NCBI GenBank assembly: GCA_903866395.1
Contig: CAIPNM010000014.1
Coordinates: 1 to 51,268, forward strand
Length of the DNA stretch: 51,268 nt
From: an uncultured bacterium
GTDB taxonomy: Bacteria > Pseudomonadota > Gammaproteobacteria > Burkholderiales > Burkholderiaceae_E
Direction of reading: 5' to 3'
Shown in pieces: positions 25,213-34,372 of this stretch. The notes under the pieces were generated by a model, which saw only the letters and a list, made by a program, of their open reading frames with translations, was not told the DNA's origin and did no database searches. The position numbers and the translations under genes were made by a program. Every line of letters starts with the position of its first letter. The stretch's first letter is position 1.

Positions 25213-26541
25213 TCACATAAGCGATGGCAGAAAAGTGGCGATTTTGGGAACGAAATAGATAAACCAGGCAAGAATCACCAAAATGACCCAGTAAGCGGTA
25301 GACCCCTTGAAGATTTGTCCAAGGGTCACATCCGGGTCGGGAACCGACGACTTCACCGTGAAAACAATGAGTCCGAAAGGCGGCGTGACGAAGCCCGCCT
25401 CAATCACCAAGATCCCGATGATTGCAAAGGCGATTGGATGAATCCCGAGTTGCGTTGCAATCGGGGCAAAGATCGGCACCGTCAACAAGATGATCGAAAC
25501 GGAGTCGATGAAGCACCCGAGTACCAACCAGATGACGATCATCAAGGCGAGCACCCCCCAAGCGGGCAAGCCCAGCGCGGTCATCACCTGTTGAACCTGT
25601 CCAGCCACGCCGCCCATCGCCAGCATTCGCGAGTACATCTGCGCAAAAATTAATAGCGTGAGGATCGGCGCTGCGATACGGGCACTCGACAAAACAACTT
25701 CACGAAATTCTCGAAGCGTCAGGCCCTTCAGGAAGGCCAATACAAGCGCGAGCAACGCACCGACACCTGCTGCCTCAGTGGGTGTGAAGAACCCGAACCA
25801 GATCCCACCTAAAGCCAGCAAGACGACGATAGAGGTGCCGATACCTCCTATCCATTCGTCCCGCGTGAGGCCGGTTGTGGGCGCATCCGAAGCGTTCTGC
25901 GCGTTGGTGCCACCCGCGCCGAAACGTTCCGGGTGCCTGACGGCAAGCTGGATCACGTATAGGGCAAACAACACGGCTGCGAGAAGCCCCGGGATGAATC
26001 CGGCCAGGAATAGTTTTCCGATTGAAAGCTCAGTGAGAACACCCCAAACGATCATCAGGACGCTTGGGGGAATCAACATCCCAAGTGACGCGCTACCCGC
26101 GACACATCCGAGAGCGACCTGTTTATCGTAACCCCGCGAAACCATCTGGGGGTATGCGATCCGTGAAAACGCGGCGGCGGATGCGACGCTCACGCCCACT
26201 ACCGCAGCAAAAATGGCGTTACCCGCCACGGTCGCGACAGCAAGATGCCCAGGCAGCCGCCTGAAGGCGCGATCCATCAGCGTGTACAGGTCGCGCGCGC
26301 AGCCGGAACGCGCCATCAGTTCACCCATCAGAACGAAGAGTGGAATGACTGCAAACACATAATCACGAAGAGCCTCAAACGCAGTGGCCGAGACCAAAGA
26401 CAGTGCGATTTTCATGCTGCCGGTCAGAATGAAAAGACCCGTCAGACAAGCAAGCCCAAGAGAGACCATGATTGGAACGCCCACGACCACCAGCGCCAGC
26501 AGCAGGCCAAGCGTCAGCGCGGTAAACGATGCGGGATCCAA
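25213..26541 (-). CDS. dctM: TRAP transporter large permease (DctM family)
   Basis: 442-residue inner-membrane protein with about a dozen hydrophobic spans, the transporting subunit of the TRAP system. Family-typical segments include the N-terminal GVPIMVSLGLA, the IPLFVLMGELMARSG stretch, AGSASLGMLIPPSVLMIVWGVLTE and FTPTEAAGVGA. The TTG at 26541 follows the DctQ stop after one base and has a GAGG site, so the permeases are coupled. A 68-base gap then separates it from the binding-protein gene. Confidence 0.92.
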   Translation of the reverse strand: MDPASFTALTLGLLLALVVVGVPIMVSLGLACLTGLFILTGSMKIALSLVSATAFEALRDYVFAVIPLFVLMGELMARSGCARDLYTLMDRAFRRLPGHLAVATVAGNAIFAAVVGVSVASAAAFSRIAYPQMVSRGYDKQVALGCVAGSASLGMLIPPSVLMIVWGVLTELSIGKLFLAGFIPGLLAAVLFALYVIQLAVRHPERFGAGGTNAQNASDAPTTGLTRDEWIGGIGTSIVVLLALGGIWFGFFTPTEAAGVGALLALVLAFLKGLTLREFREVVLSSARIAAPILTLLIFAQMYSRMLAMGGVAGQVQQVMTALGLPAWGVLALMIVIWLVLGCFIDSVSIILLTVPIFAPIATQLGIHPIAFAIIGILVIEAGFVTPPFGLIVFTVKSSVPDPDVTLGQIFKGSTAYWVILVILAWFIYFVPKIATFLPSLM

Positions 26542-26542
26542 G

Positions 26543-27034
26543 TCAGCGCCTCAGTACGGTGTTGAGCTCGCGAGCAGCTAGAACCAGGTAATTGAAAGCC
26601 GCAAGCACGCTACCTGCCACGATGCAGAAGCGAATCGGCGTAACAGGAAAAGTAAAGACTCCCTCGACACCTGCGTACTCGCCCCTCGTCCACGACTGGA
26701 CCATCGGGTCCCAGCAAGCGACACCCACCACCCCCAGCAATACTGCGCCCGCGAGATTGCCGATCGCGATCGGGATAGGGCGCCAGCGCTCGGAGATCAA
26801 GGCATCGATCACGCCAGCGCGGATCACCCCCCCGGTTTGCACTGCGTAAGCGAGCTGGCAGAAGGCGATGAAAACAACGGAATTCGCGACAAGCTCAGGG
26901 GTGCCTACGATGGGCGTATTGAACGCGTCACGACCGATGACATCGGCGACAATCAAGAGGGCGAGGCAAAACATCCAAGCCGCAGCGACTGCAAAAAGCA
27001 GATAGTTGATCCTCTGAAGCGCGCGGTCGAGCAC
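26543..27034 (-). CDS. dctQ: TRAP transporter small permease (DctQ family)
   Basis: 163-residue inner-membrane protein with four spans, the small subunit that pairs with DctM. The chosen GTG at 27034 starts at VLDRALQRINYLL, the normal beginning of the family, after an AGAGAAA stretch. An upstream in-frame start at 27133 would give 196 residues with a non-hydrophobic, cysteine-containing tail that is not typical. It is the first gene of the TRAP operon; its promoter should lie in 27035-27206, next to the LacI-type gene, but no convincing boxes are visible there. Confidence 0.82.
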   Translation of the reverse strand: MLDRALQRINYLLFAVAAAWMFCLALLIVADVIGRDAFNTPIVGTPELVANSVVFIAFCQLAYAVQTGGVIRAGVIDALISERWRPIPIAIGNLAGAVLLGVVGVACWDPMVQSWTRGEYAGVEGVFTFPVTPIRFCIVAGSVLAAFNYLVLAARELNTVLRR

Positions 27035-27206
27035 AATTTTCTCTGAGGTGAAAACACGGCTGTAGCCCAGCGGGCTGACTATAGGGTCGGCCCGCTGAAG
27101 AGAGCAATGTTTTCCGGCATTCCACCTTAGCAAGCGTTCCGAAATACCACTTGGCCTCGAGGAAACGCTGAAAAGTGGTTTGAGGCAAGCACCCAGCGCC
27201 CGCCCT

Positions 27207-28286
27207 TTACCGCATCGCCCGCCTTGCCTTCGGCGCTGGTCCAGTGCTGGCCCGAAACACCAGTTGCACTGGCAGGCTGAGACAGCGCTCCCAGACCCTG
27301 CCCTCCAGCCGTGCGATCAGATGCTCGGCGGCGGCCGTCCCGATTTCGACGATCGGCGTGGCGACACTGGTGAGGCCCGGTTGCTGGGTTTCGCCAAGTT
27401 CGGTGTTGTCGACGCCGGTAATGGAAATATCTTCGGGTACGCGCACGCCCAGTCGACGACAGGCAAGGAGCGCTCCCACGCCAAACACATCGTTGGTGCC
27501 CAGCACGGCGGTCGGACGGTCGGGCAGCATGAGGAGCTCGCTCATTGCAGACTCGGCTGCACGAAGCGAAATGGGCGCATAGCGTACGTGTCGAGGATCC
27601 AGAGTCAGACCCGCCTCACGTAACGCGCGCCGTAGCCCTGCTCCACGCGCGCGCGCCCGATCGTTGTATTGCGGCTCAGCGCTCAACAACCCGAAGCGCC
27701 GGTGGCCGAGCGCAATCAGGTGGCGTGCAAGCGCGTACGTGGCAGCTGCGTTATCAAAGCCAATATTGGGATGCGCCGAGCGCGGATCGGCGCCCCAGGT
27801 CAGCACATACGGGCGGCGGTGTTCCTCAAGGAGCGCGAACAACTCTGGCGCGTGATCCAGTCCCACGAACATGAAAGCATCGACCCCATGCTCGATCAGC
27901 TGTGCGGCCACACGCATCTCTTTCGCGAGGTCATAGTGGTGTTCGGCCACGACCACCGAATACGCCTGGGCATTCAAGCGCCTCTGAAGCGCGCTGGTGG
28001 TGCGCGCATAGAGAGCGTATTCAAACGAGGGCACGACTGCGCCGATCATCCGGCTACGACGGCTCCGAAGCGAACGCGCAGCGCCGTGCGGCACATAACG
28101 CAACAAGCGCACCGCCTCCAGCACCCGCTCGCGGGTCTGCGGATCGACGCGGTCGGGTGAGTTGAGCACGCGCGACACCGTGGCGCTTGAGACCCCGGCC
28201 GCGCGGGCCACATCAAGCGCCGAAGCGCGAGCCGTCCGGTGATCGCCATCTGCCGCCGGAGCTTGCCGGGCCCGTGCTTTCGTCAT
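27207..28286 (-). CDS. LacI family transcriptional regulator
   Basis: 359-residue repressor. The helix-turn-helix is at about residues 23-44 (DVARAAGVSSATVSRVLN), followed by the hinge segment and a periplasmic-binding-like effector domain. About 20 extra polar residues precede the DNA-binding domain. It is divergent from the carbohydrate-type ABC importer/sulfatase cluster, and a canonical LacI-type operator lies in the shared intergenic region at 28336-28349. It therefore most likely controls that cluster in response to the imported compound or a product. It is on the same strand as the TRAP operon, but that operon has lower GC and no such site. Confidence 0.92.
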   Translation of the reverse strand: MTKARARQAPAADGDHRTARASALDVARAAGVSSATVSRVLNSPDRVDPQTRERVLEAVRLLRYVPHGAARSLRSRRSRMIGAVVPSFEYALYARTTSALQRRLNAQAYSVVVAEHHYDLAKEMRVAAQLIEHGVDAFMFVGLDHAPELFALLEEHRRPYVLTWGADPRSAHPNIGFDNAAATYALARHLIALGHRRFGLLSAEPQYNDRARARGAGLRRALREAGLTLDPRHVRYAPISLRAAESAMSELLMLPDRPTAVLGTNDVFGVGALLACRRLGVRVPEDISITGVDNTELGETQQPGLTSVATPIVEIGTAAAEHLIARLEGRVWERCLSLPVQLVFRASTGPAPKARRAMR

Positions 28287-28335
28287 TGGAACTCTGATCC
28301 TGGACGATTGGTGGAAGGTTTGTTATGTTGCCGGA

Positions 28336-28349
28336 TGTAAACGATTACA
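28336..28349. promoter_or_regulatory. LacI-type operator upstream of the ABC importer/sulfatase cluster
   Basis: TGTAAACGATTACA matches the LacI/GalR pattern TGTAAnCGnTTACA, with 5-bp perfect outer arms and the central CG. It lies 50 bases after the start of the divergent LacI-type gene and 65 bases before the importer's first gene, so the local regulator is the obvious binder. Confidence 0.65.
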
Positions 28350-28414
28350 CCAACCTGCCAATGCCGAACCCTACGGTTACGCAGGCGCCAAGATTCCAAC
28401 AAGAGGAGACCCGG

Positions 28415-29827
28415 ATGAGCCATTCCCGTTCAGACGACCGCTTCAACCCCAGCCGCCGCCAGACACTCGCGCGAGGCGGGGCGCTGGCTGGCGCCGCCGC
28501 AGCCGCCCAAATGCTGCCGCTTACCGCGAACGCCCAGGCCGGCGATCTCGCCGGCTATCAGTCCGCCAAAATTGACTGGAAGCAGGCCTCGGGCGAATCC
28601 ATCACCGTTGCGGTCATCCCCGCCAGCTACTTTGACAACCTCATCAGCCTGCAACCCCAGTTCGAGGCGCTCACCGGCATCAAGTTGCGCTTTGAAAAAG
28701 TGCCCCCCGGCCAGATCCGCCAGAAGGCCATGCTTGATCTGTCCTCCAAGACCGCCACCTACGCCACCCACGCGGCCGACCCCATGTATTACCCGCTTTA
28801 TGTGGCCAACAAATGGGTCGAGCCGCTTGACCGCTATCTGTCTGACGCCAAACTCACCGACGCTGCCTGGTACAACTACAACGACATCCTGAAAGCCTGG
28901 CGTGACGCGGTTTCCATGGAGGGCAAGCCCTACGGCGTCCCCTTCGACGGCGAAGTCACTGTACAGGTCTATCGCAAAGACCTGTACGAGGCCAAAGGCC
29001 TCAAGCCCGCCACCACCTACGACGAACTGCTCGCCAACGCCAAGGCCCTCACCGACCCCGCCAACCGCATGTATGGACTTGCCATGCGCGGCTTCGCAGG
29101 CGCGGGCCAGAACATGTATATCTATCCCTCGATCCTGCGCGGCTTTGGCGGCGGCTGGTTCGAAGGCAATAATCTGGTGGTGAATTCGCCGATCGCGGTA
29201 CGCGCACTCGAGTGGTATGTGGAAGCGCTCAACCGCTATGCGCCGCCCGCGGTTCGCAACTGGAACTGGCCCGACATCGCCGATGCCTTTTCTCAGGGCA
29301 CACTCGGCTGCTATCTCGATGCGCATTCGTCGGCCGCCGTGCTCAACAACCCGGAAAAATCCAAGGTGATCGGCAAGATCGGCTATGCACGCTGGCCCAA
29401 GGGGCCTGCTGGCAAGGGCGTGACCTCGATCTGGAACTGGAGTTTCCCGATCAATTCCGCGCTCTCCGCTCGCGCCAAAACCGCCACCTGGCTCTTCATT
29501 CAATGGGCCACAGCCGCAGAAACTCAGGCGCTCACCTCGTGGAAATTTGCAGGTGCGGCCAAGCGCTCCGGCGTGAACCGTACCTCCTCCTGGCAGTCGG
29601 CTGACTTTGCCTCGTCCATGGCTGGCATGGGCGACAACTTCATCAAGACCGCCCTGGACACGCTTGCGCAGGACACCGACGTGGAGTGGCGGCCGCGCGT
29701 GCCGCAGTGGCCCGCCATTGGCGAGACCATGGCCACCGGCATTCAGGCGGCACTGGTCGGGCAGAAAACCGCCAAGGCAGCGCTTGACGAAGCACAGACG
29801 CGTATTCAGCAGATTCTGCGCGGTTAA
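28415..29827 (+). CDS. ABC transporter substrate-binding protein, carbohydrate type (CUT1 family)
   Basis: 470-residue binding protein. The N-terminus carries a twin-arginine signal: SRRQTL at residues 13-18, a hydrophobic alanine-rich stretch and likely cleavage after NAQA at 42, so export may use the Tat route. The mature part is a family 1 extracellular solute-binding protein like those for sugars, polyols and glycerol-phosphate. The ATG at 28415 has an AGGAG site; an in-frame start at 28325 lies across the operator. First gene of the cluster, followed by a strong hairpin that probably raises its level over the membrane subunits. With sulfatases downstream, the ligand may be a sulfated polyol or sugar. 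Confidence 0.9.
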   Translation: MSHSRSDDRFNPSRRQTLARGGALAGAAAAAQMLPLTANAQAGDLAGYQSAKIDWKQASGESITVAVIPASYFDNLISLQPQFEALTGIKLRFEKVPPGQIRQKAMLDLSSKTATYATHAADPMYYPLYVANKWVEPLDRYLSDAKLTDAAWYNYNDILKAWRDAVSMEGKPYGVPFDGEVTVQVYRKDLYEAKGLKPATTYDELLANAKALTDPANRMYGLAMRGFAGAGQNMYIYPSILRGFGGGWFEGNNLVVNSPIAVRALEWYVEALNRYAPPAVRNWNWPDIADAFSQGTLGCYLDAHSSAAVLNNPEKSKVIGKIGYARWPKGPAGKGVTSIWNWSFPINSALSARAKTATWLFIQWATAAETQALTSWKFAGAAKRSGVNRTSSWQSADFASSMAGMGDNFIKTALDTLAQDTDVEWRPRVPQWPAIGETMATGIQAALVGQKTAKAALDEAQTRIQQILRG

Positions 29828-29846
29828 AGCACTCTCACCGCACCAC

Positions 29847-29877
29847 CACCGGGGCCGCGCACCGCGCGGTCCCGGTG
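29847..29877 (+). terminator. strong intercistronic hairpin after the binding-protein gene
   Basis: The arms 29847-29860 and 29864-29877 are 14 bases long, pair throughout with a single G-T wobble, and enclose a three-base loop. No T run follows. It lies in the 60-base gap between binding-protein and permease genes. Similar hairpins, as after malE, shield the upstream message from 3' exonuclease and give excess binding protein; full termination is unlikely because the importer genes follow directly. Confidence 0.6.
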
Positions 29878-29887
29878 TCCTGACCTG

Positions 29888-30778
29888 ATGACGAAACCCC
29901 CGCTCACTCTGGAAGCGCAGGACCGACGGTTTGCCGCCTGGCTGCTGGCGCCGTCACTCCTCGTGCTGCTCCTCACCACCACGGTCCCACTCATCTATCT
30001 TGGCTGGAACTCACTCCAGCAACTCAACTTCAGCATGCCTTGGCTGCGCGGCTTCGCAGGCCTGGGCAATTATCTGGCGATGGGCAGCGATCCGCGCTTC
30101 TGGAACTCGCTCTGGCTCACGCTCATCTACACCAGCAGCACGGTCACGCTTCAGGTGGTGATTGGGCTGTCATTTGCGCTTCTGGTCCTGCGGATGCCGC
30201 GCGGCCAGGGCGTGATCCGTGTTGCGCTCATTCTTCCCATCGTGCTCGCGCCGGTCGTGGTGGGGCTCTTCTGGCGCACGCTCGTGCTCTCGCCTGATTT
30301 CGGACTGGTTGATATGGTCACGCGCGCGCTCGGGCTGGGTTCGCACAACTGGCTGGGCGACCCCGATCTCGCGCTCATCTCAGTGATCGCCATTCACACC
30401 TGGCAATGGACGCCGTTTGCCTTTCTTGTGCTGCTTGCCTCACTCGCCACGTTACCGCCCGATGTGTATGAAGCCGCGCGCCTCGACCGTGCAAATGCCT
30501 GGCAGCGCTTTCGCCACATCACGCTGCCGCTGGTGCGACCTGCCATCATCATGGTGGTCATTCTGCGCATGATGACCGCGCTTTCGGCATTTGCCGCCAT
30601 CTATGCGGCCACTGGCGGCGGCCCGGGCTCGGCCACCGAGATCCTCAATCTTTACGCCTATCGCACTTCGTTTGTTGAGCTCAACCTGGGCTACGGCAGC
30701 GCGCTCGCCATGGTGCTGTTGTCGATCACGCTGGGCGTGTCATGGCTCATGTTCCGGCTGCGGCGGTCGCGATCATGA
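29888..30778 (+). CDS. carbohydrate-type ABC transporter permease (MalF/UgpA-like)
   Basis: 296-residue inner-membrane permease with six spans. The EAA loop (YEAARLDRANAWQRFRHITLP) in the C-terminal half is typical of MalF/UgpA-type subunits. It begins 10 bases after the intercistronic hairpin and its TGA overlaps the next permease start as ATGA. The subunit order binding protein, MalF-type, MalG-type, MalK-type is the standard CUT1 arrangement. Confidence 0.92.
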   Translation: MTKPPLTLEAQDRRFAAWLLAPSLLVLLLTTTVPLIYLGWNSLQQLNFSMPWLRGFAGLGNYLAMGSDPRFWNSLWLTLIYTSSTVTLQVVIGLSFALLVLRMPRGQGVIRVALILPIVLAPVVVGLFWRTLVLSPDFGLVDMVTRALGLGSHNWLGDPDLALISVIAIHTWQWTPFAFLVLLASLATLPPDVYEAARLDRANAWQRFRHITLPLVRPAIIMVVILRMMTALSAFAAIYAATGGGPGSATEILNLYAYRTSFVELNLGYGSALAMVLLSITLGVSWLMFRLRRSRS

Positions 30779-31635
30779 GCAGCCCTACTGCTCACAAACC
30801 GGGCGCCGTGGCCCGACGGCTTCTGATGCTGATCGCAGCGGCGTGCCTGGTGCTCATCTGGGCGTTTCCGGTGGTCTGGGGGTTCCTCACCTCGCTCAAA
30901 ACCGAGCGCGATGTGCTCGCCTGGCCACCGGTGCTGTTCTTCACGCCCACCCTCGATAACTATCGTGCGGTGCTGGAGGGCAATCGCTCTATCCTGCCCA
31001 ATCTGTGGTCGAGTCTGGTGCTCACCACCAGCGCCACAGTGATCACCATGCTGTTTGCAGTGCCCGCTGCCTATGCCATGGCGCGGCTCAGGATGCGTTT
31101 CAAGCGTACCACCGGCTTCTATGTGCTTGCCACGCAAATGCTTCCGCCGGTGGGCCTCATCATTCCCTACTACATCGTGCTGCAGAAAGTGGGAGGACTG
31201 GATAGCTACGCCGGCATCACCACTATTTATCTCACCTTCTCATTGCCGTTTGCGATCTGGCTAATGATCACCTACTTCGAAGATATTCCGTTCGAGATGG
31301 AGGAGGCCGCGCTCCTTGATCGCGCCGGGCGACTGCGCACCCTCTGGTATGTGATCCTGCCGCAGGTGCGTGGCGGCATGGCGGTCACCACCATCTTCGT
31401 GTTTCTGAATGCCTGGAATGAGTTCCTGTTTGCGGTCGTGCTGGGCGGCAACACCGTGCGCCCGGTAACGGTGGCGATGTACAACTTCATCTCGGTCGAG
31501 CAGACCCAGTGGGCGCTGCTCTCGGCGGCGGCCATGTTGGCCATGGCGCCGGTCATCGTGATCGGCCTTGCCGCACAACGTCATATCGTGAAGGGCCTCA
31601 CCGTAGGCGCAGTCAAGGGAGGTGGCAGGCGATGA
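30775..31635 (+). CDS. carbohydrate-type ABC transporter permease (MalG/UgpE-like)
   Basis: 286-residue inner-membrane permease. The EAA loop (MEEAALLDRAGRLRTLWYVILP) and the C-terminal FLNAWNEFLFAVVLGG segment are characteristic of MalG-type subunits. The ATG at 30775 overlaps the previous stop by 4 bases and is preferred over an earlier in-frame start at 30742. Its stop overlaps the ATPase start by 4 bases, so the three genes are coupled. Confidence 0.92.
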   Translation: MSSPTAHKPGAVARRLLMLIAAACLVLIWAFPVVWGFLTSLKTERDVLAWPPVLFFTPTLDNYRAVLEGNRSILPNLWSSLVLTTSATVITMLFAVPAAYAMARLRMRFKRTTGFYVLATQMLPPVGLIIPYYIVLQKVGGLDSYAGITTIYLTFSLPFAIWLMITYFEDIPFEMEEAALLDRAGRLRTLWYVILPQVRGGMAVTTIFVFLNAWNEFLFAVVLGGNTVRPVTVAMYNFISVEQTQWALLSAAAMLAMAPVIVIGLAAQRHIVKGLTVGAVKGGGRR

Positions 31636-32699
31636 ACCGGTCAGCAAGTGTGCGGATCGAAGGCGCGGTGAAGCGACACGGCAAAACAACGGTGCTGCAC
31701 GGTATCGATCTGGCGGTGAAGCCCGGTGAGTTTTTTGCCTTCCTGGGGCCGTCGGGCTCGGGCAAAACCACCACGCTGCGACTGCTCGCTGGGCTTGAAA
31801 CGCTCGATGGCGGGCGGGTGTTCCTCGATGATGTTGATGTGAGCCATGCCGAACCGGGCGAGCGCGATGTAGCCATGGTGTTTCAGAGTTACGCCCTTTA
31901 TCCGCACATGACGGTTCGCGAGAACATCGCATTCCCGCTCAAAATGATCCGCGAGCCCGCTGCGGCCATCGAAACCGCCGTCACCGAGGCTGCCACGCGA
32001 GTGGGCATTGCCCATCTGCTCGACAGACGCCCTGGGCAACTTTCGGGCGGCCAGCAGCAGCGATGTGCGCTCGCGCGGGCCATCGTCCGCAAGCCCAGAC
32101 TCTTTCTGCTTGATGAACCACTCTCCAATCTCGACGCCAAGCTTCGACTGGAAACCCGCGCAGAACTGCGCAGGCTCCAGCGCTCGCTGAGCGTAACCGC
32201 CATCTACGTGACGCACGACCAGGAAGAGGCCATGACGATCGCCGATCGAATTGCCATCTTCATGGATGGGCGCCTCGCTCAGGTAGGCACTCCGCATGAG
32301 ATTTTTCATCGCCCTGCTTCGGCGCAGGTGGCCGCTTTCATCGGGTCGCCCCCCATGAATCTGTTTCCCGCACATCTGGAGCGAGGAAGCCTGCGCATCG
32401 GCGCCGATGTATTCGAAAATGCTTTCCCCTCGCTCGTGAGTGCTGACCAGGCGGTGCAGGCCGGTATCCGGCCCGGCGATCTCGAGCTCTGCACACAGGG
32501 GGGGCTTGCCGCCGAAGTTGAATTCGTCGAAGACTTCGGCGACAGCGCGATCGTCAATCTTTCCATCGCCGGGCAGCGTGCCAAGATGCGCACCGAGCGC
32601 CGCGAGCTACCCGCCGAGGGCACACGCCTTCGTATTACCCCCCGCCCGGGAAGCATTCATCTTTTCAGCCAGAGCAACGGCCATCGGTTAGACACCTGA
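31632..32699 (+). CDS. carbohydrate-type ABC transporter ATP-binding protein (MalK/UgpC-like)
   Basis: 355-residue ATPase. Walker A GPSGSGKTT is at residues 39-47, the Q-loop is in MVFQSYALYPHMTV, the signature is LSGGQQQRCALARAI, Walker B is LFLLDEPLSNLDAKLR and the switch histidine is in VTHDQEEA. About 120 C-terminal residues form the OB-fold regulatory region found in MalK and UgpC, which can contact other components. The ATG at 31632 overlaps the permease stop. A sulfatase gene follows after 37 bases. Confidence 0.93.
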   Translation: MNRSASVRIEGAVKRHGKTTVLHGIDLAVKPGEFFAFLGPSGSGKTTTLRLLAGLETLDGGRVFLDDVDVSHAEPGERDVAMVFQSYALYPHMTVRENIAFPLKMIREPAAAIETAVTEAATRVGIAHLLDRRPGQLSGGQQQRCALARAIVRKPRLFLLDEPLSNLDAKLRLETRAELRRLQRSLSVTAIYVTHDQEEAMTIADRIAIFMDGRLAQVGTPHEIFHRPASAQVAAFIGSPPMNLFPAHLERGSLRIGADVFENAFPSLVSADQAVQAGIRPGDLELCTQGGLAAEVEFVEDFGDSAIVNLSIAGQRAKMRTERRELPAEGTRLRITPRPGSIHLFSQSNGHRLDT

Positions 32700-32736
32700 C
32701 CGCTCGCCCTCAAAGACCCATTACCGGAGAACTGCC

Positions 32737-34362
32737 TTGAGCCGACGACCCAATATCGTGCTGATCCTGAACGACGACATGGGCTTTAGCGACATCGGTT
32801 GCTATGGCGGCGAGATCGAGACCCCAACGCTCGATATGCTTGCCAAGCGGGGCCTGCGTTTCTCGCAGTTCTACAACACGGCGCGTTGCAGCCCTTCGCG
32901 CGCGTCGCTCCTCACCGGGCTTCACCCGCATCAAACCGGCATCGGTGTGCTCACCTACGATCTGGGTCCAGAGGGCTACGCGGGCAATCTGTCCGAGCAA
33001 TGCATCACGATTCCCGAGGCGCTGCGCGGTAACGGCTATCGCACCTACATGAGCGGCAAATGGCATGTGGCAAGCAACCTGGTAAGCCCCACCAGCGCCT
33101 GGCCGATGCAGCGCGGATTCGATGCGTTCTATGGAACCATCATCGGGGCAGGGAGCTTCTACGACCCCAACACGCTCACCCGCGGCAATACCAATGCAGA
33201 ACACGAAGCGCGCGACAACCCGGAGTTCTTTTACACCGATGCAATCAGTGATCAGGCGGTTGATTATGTTCGCGCGCACGCCCGCGATCACACCGACAAA
33301 CCCTTCTTCATGTATGTCGCCTATACGGCGCCGCACTGGCCACTCCACGCGCATGAGGAAGACATTGCAAAATACCGCGGGCGCTTCGATGCCGGATGGG
33401 ATCAATTGCGGGTGGAGCGCCTCCGAAAGCTCGTGAGTTCGGGCATCCTGAAGCCGGAGTGGGGACTGTCAGATCGCGACCCCTCGCAGCCCCCCTGGAC
33501 CGAAGCCGAAGAAAAGGCCTGGCTGCTGCGCTGTATGGAGGTGTATGCCGCGCAGGTTGACCGAATGGACCAGGGCATTGGCCGCATCGTTGAATCGCTC
33601 AAGCAGGCTGGCGTCTACGACGACACGCTGATCATTTTCCTCGCAGACAACGGGGCATGCGCTGAAGACATCCCAGAGGGCCTAACGGTCGATGTCCTGG
33701 TGAACCAACTGATGATTGCGCGCTCGCACACCCGCAGCGGTGAACCCGTGCAGTTCGGCAACAACCCCGAGTTGATGCCTGGCGCCGAGAATACCTATCA
33801 GAGCTACGGTCCAGCCTGGGCCAATCTGTCCAATGCACCGTTCCGGCTCTACAAGCACTGGATCCACGAAGGCGGCATCGCCACGCCCCTGATTGCTCAC
33901 TGGCCTGCCGGCATTCACGACCAGGGCGGCATCCGACACACACCAGGCTATCTGCCCGACATCATGGCCACACTGCTTGATGTCACCGGCACCCGCTATG
34001 CGGGCGAGCGCAATGGCCAGCCGGTGCCCGCGCTCGAGGGTGCAAGCCTGCGGCCGGCCTTCGAAGCCGATGGGCTGCCCGAGCGCCCCATGTTCTGGGA
34101 GCATGAGGGCAATGCCGCGGTGCGGGTGGGCCGCTGGAAGCTGGTTCGCAAGTTCCCCGACCCCTGGGAGCTCTACGATCTGGAGACCGACCGTACCGAA
34201 CTCAACGATCTATCGGCGAAGCACCCAGGGCGCGTTCAGGAGATGCTCGCGCTCTACCAGGCCTGGGCTACGCGCTGCGGCGTGATCCCTCGCGAGAAGA
34301 TTCTCGAGATCATGGCGCGCAATCCCGAGCCCGCGTTCTGGGAAGAGAAGGAAGACGCCTGA
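32737..34362 (+). CDS. Cys-type sulfatase (arylsulfatase AtsA-like, cytoplasmic)
   Basis: 541-residue sulfate-ester hydrolase. The signature C-S-P-S-R-A-S-L-L-T-G places Cys51 as the residue that must be oxidised to formylglycine. Metal residues Asp13-Asp14 lie in LNDDMG, the GKWHV lysine-histidine pair follows, and a late ADNG motif supplies further calcium ligands. Length and sequence resemble Pseudomonas AtsA. There is no signal peptide: the fold starts at residue 5, so it acts in the cytoplasm and its substrate must be imported. The TTG at 32737 has a GGAGA site. The formylglycine-generating enzyme gene follows after 10 bases. Probable substrate: the organosulfate carried by the ABC importer. 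Confidence 0.93.
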   Translation: MSRRPNIVLILNDDMGFSDIGCYGGEIETPTLDMLAKRGLRFSQFYNTARCSPSRASLLTGLHPHQTGIGVLTYDLGPEGYAGNLSEQCITIPEALRGNGYRTYMSGKWHVASNLVSPTSAWPMQRGFDAFYGTIIGAGSFYDPNTLTRGNTNAEHEARDNPEFFYTDAISDQAVDYVRAHARDHTDKPFFMYVAYTAPHWPLHAHEEDIAKYRGRFDAGWDQLRVERLRKLVSSGILKPEWGLSDRDPSQPPWTEAEEKAWLLRCMEVYAAQVDRMDQGIGRIVESLKQAGVYDDTLIIFLADNGACAEDIPEGLTVDVLVNQLMIARSHTRSGEPVQFGNNPELMPGAENTYQSYGPAWANLSNAPFRLYKHWIHEGGIATPLIAHWPAGIHDQGGIRHTPGYLPDIMATLLDVTGTRYAGERNGQPVPALEGASLRPAFEADGLPERPMFWEHEGNAAVRVGRWKLVRKFPDPWELYDLETDRTELNDLSAKHPGRVQEMLALYQAWATRCGVIPREKILEIMARNPEPAFWEEKEDA

Positions 34363-34372
34363 GGTTGGTTGG

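Noticed and set aside
28430..29503. 357-codon minus-strand frame opposite the carbohydrate-type binding protein
   Set aside because: Gly/Val-rich reverse shadow of a real gene; no motifs.
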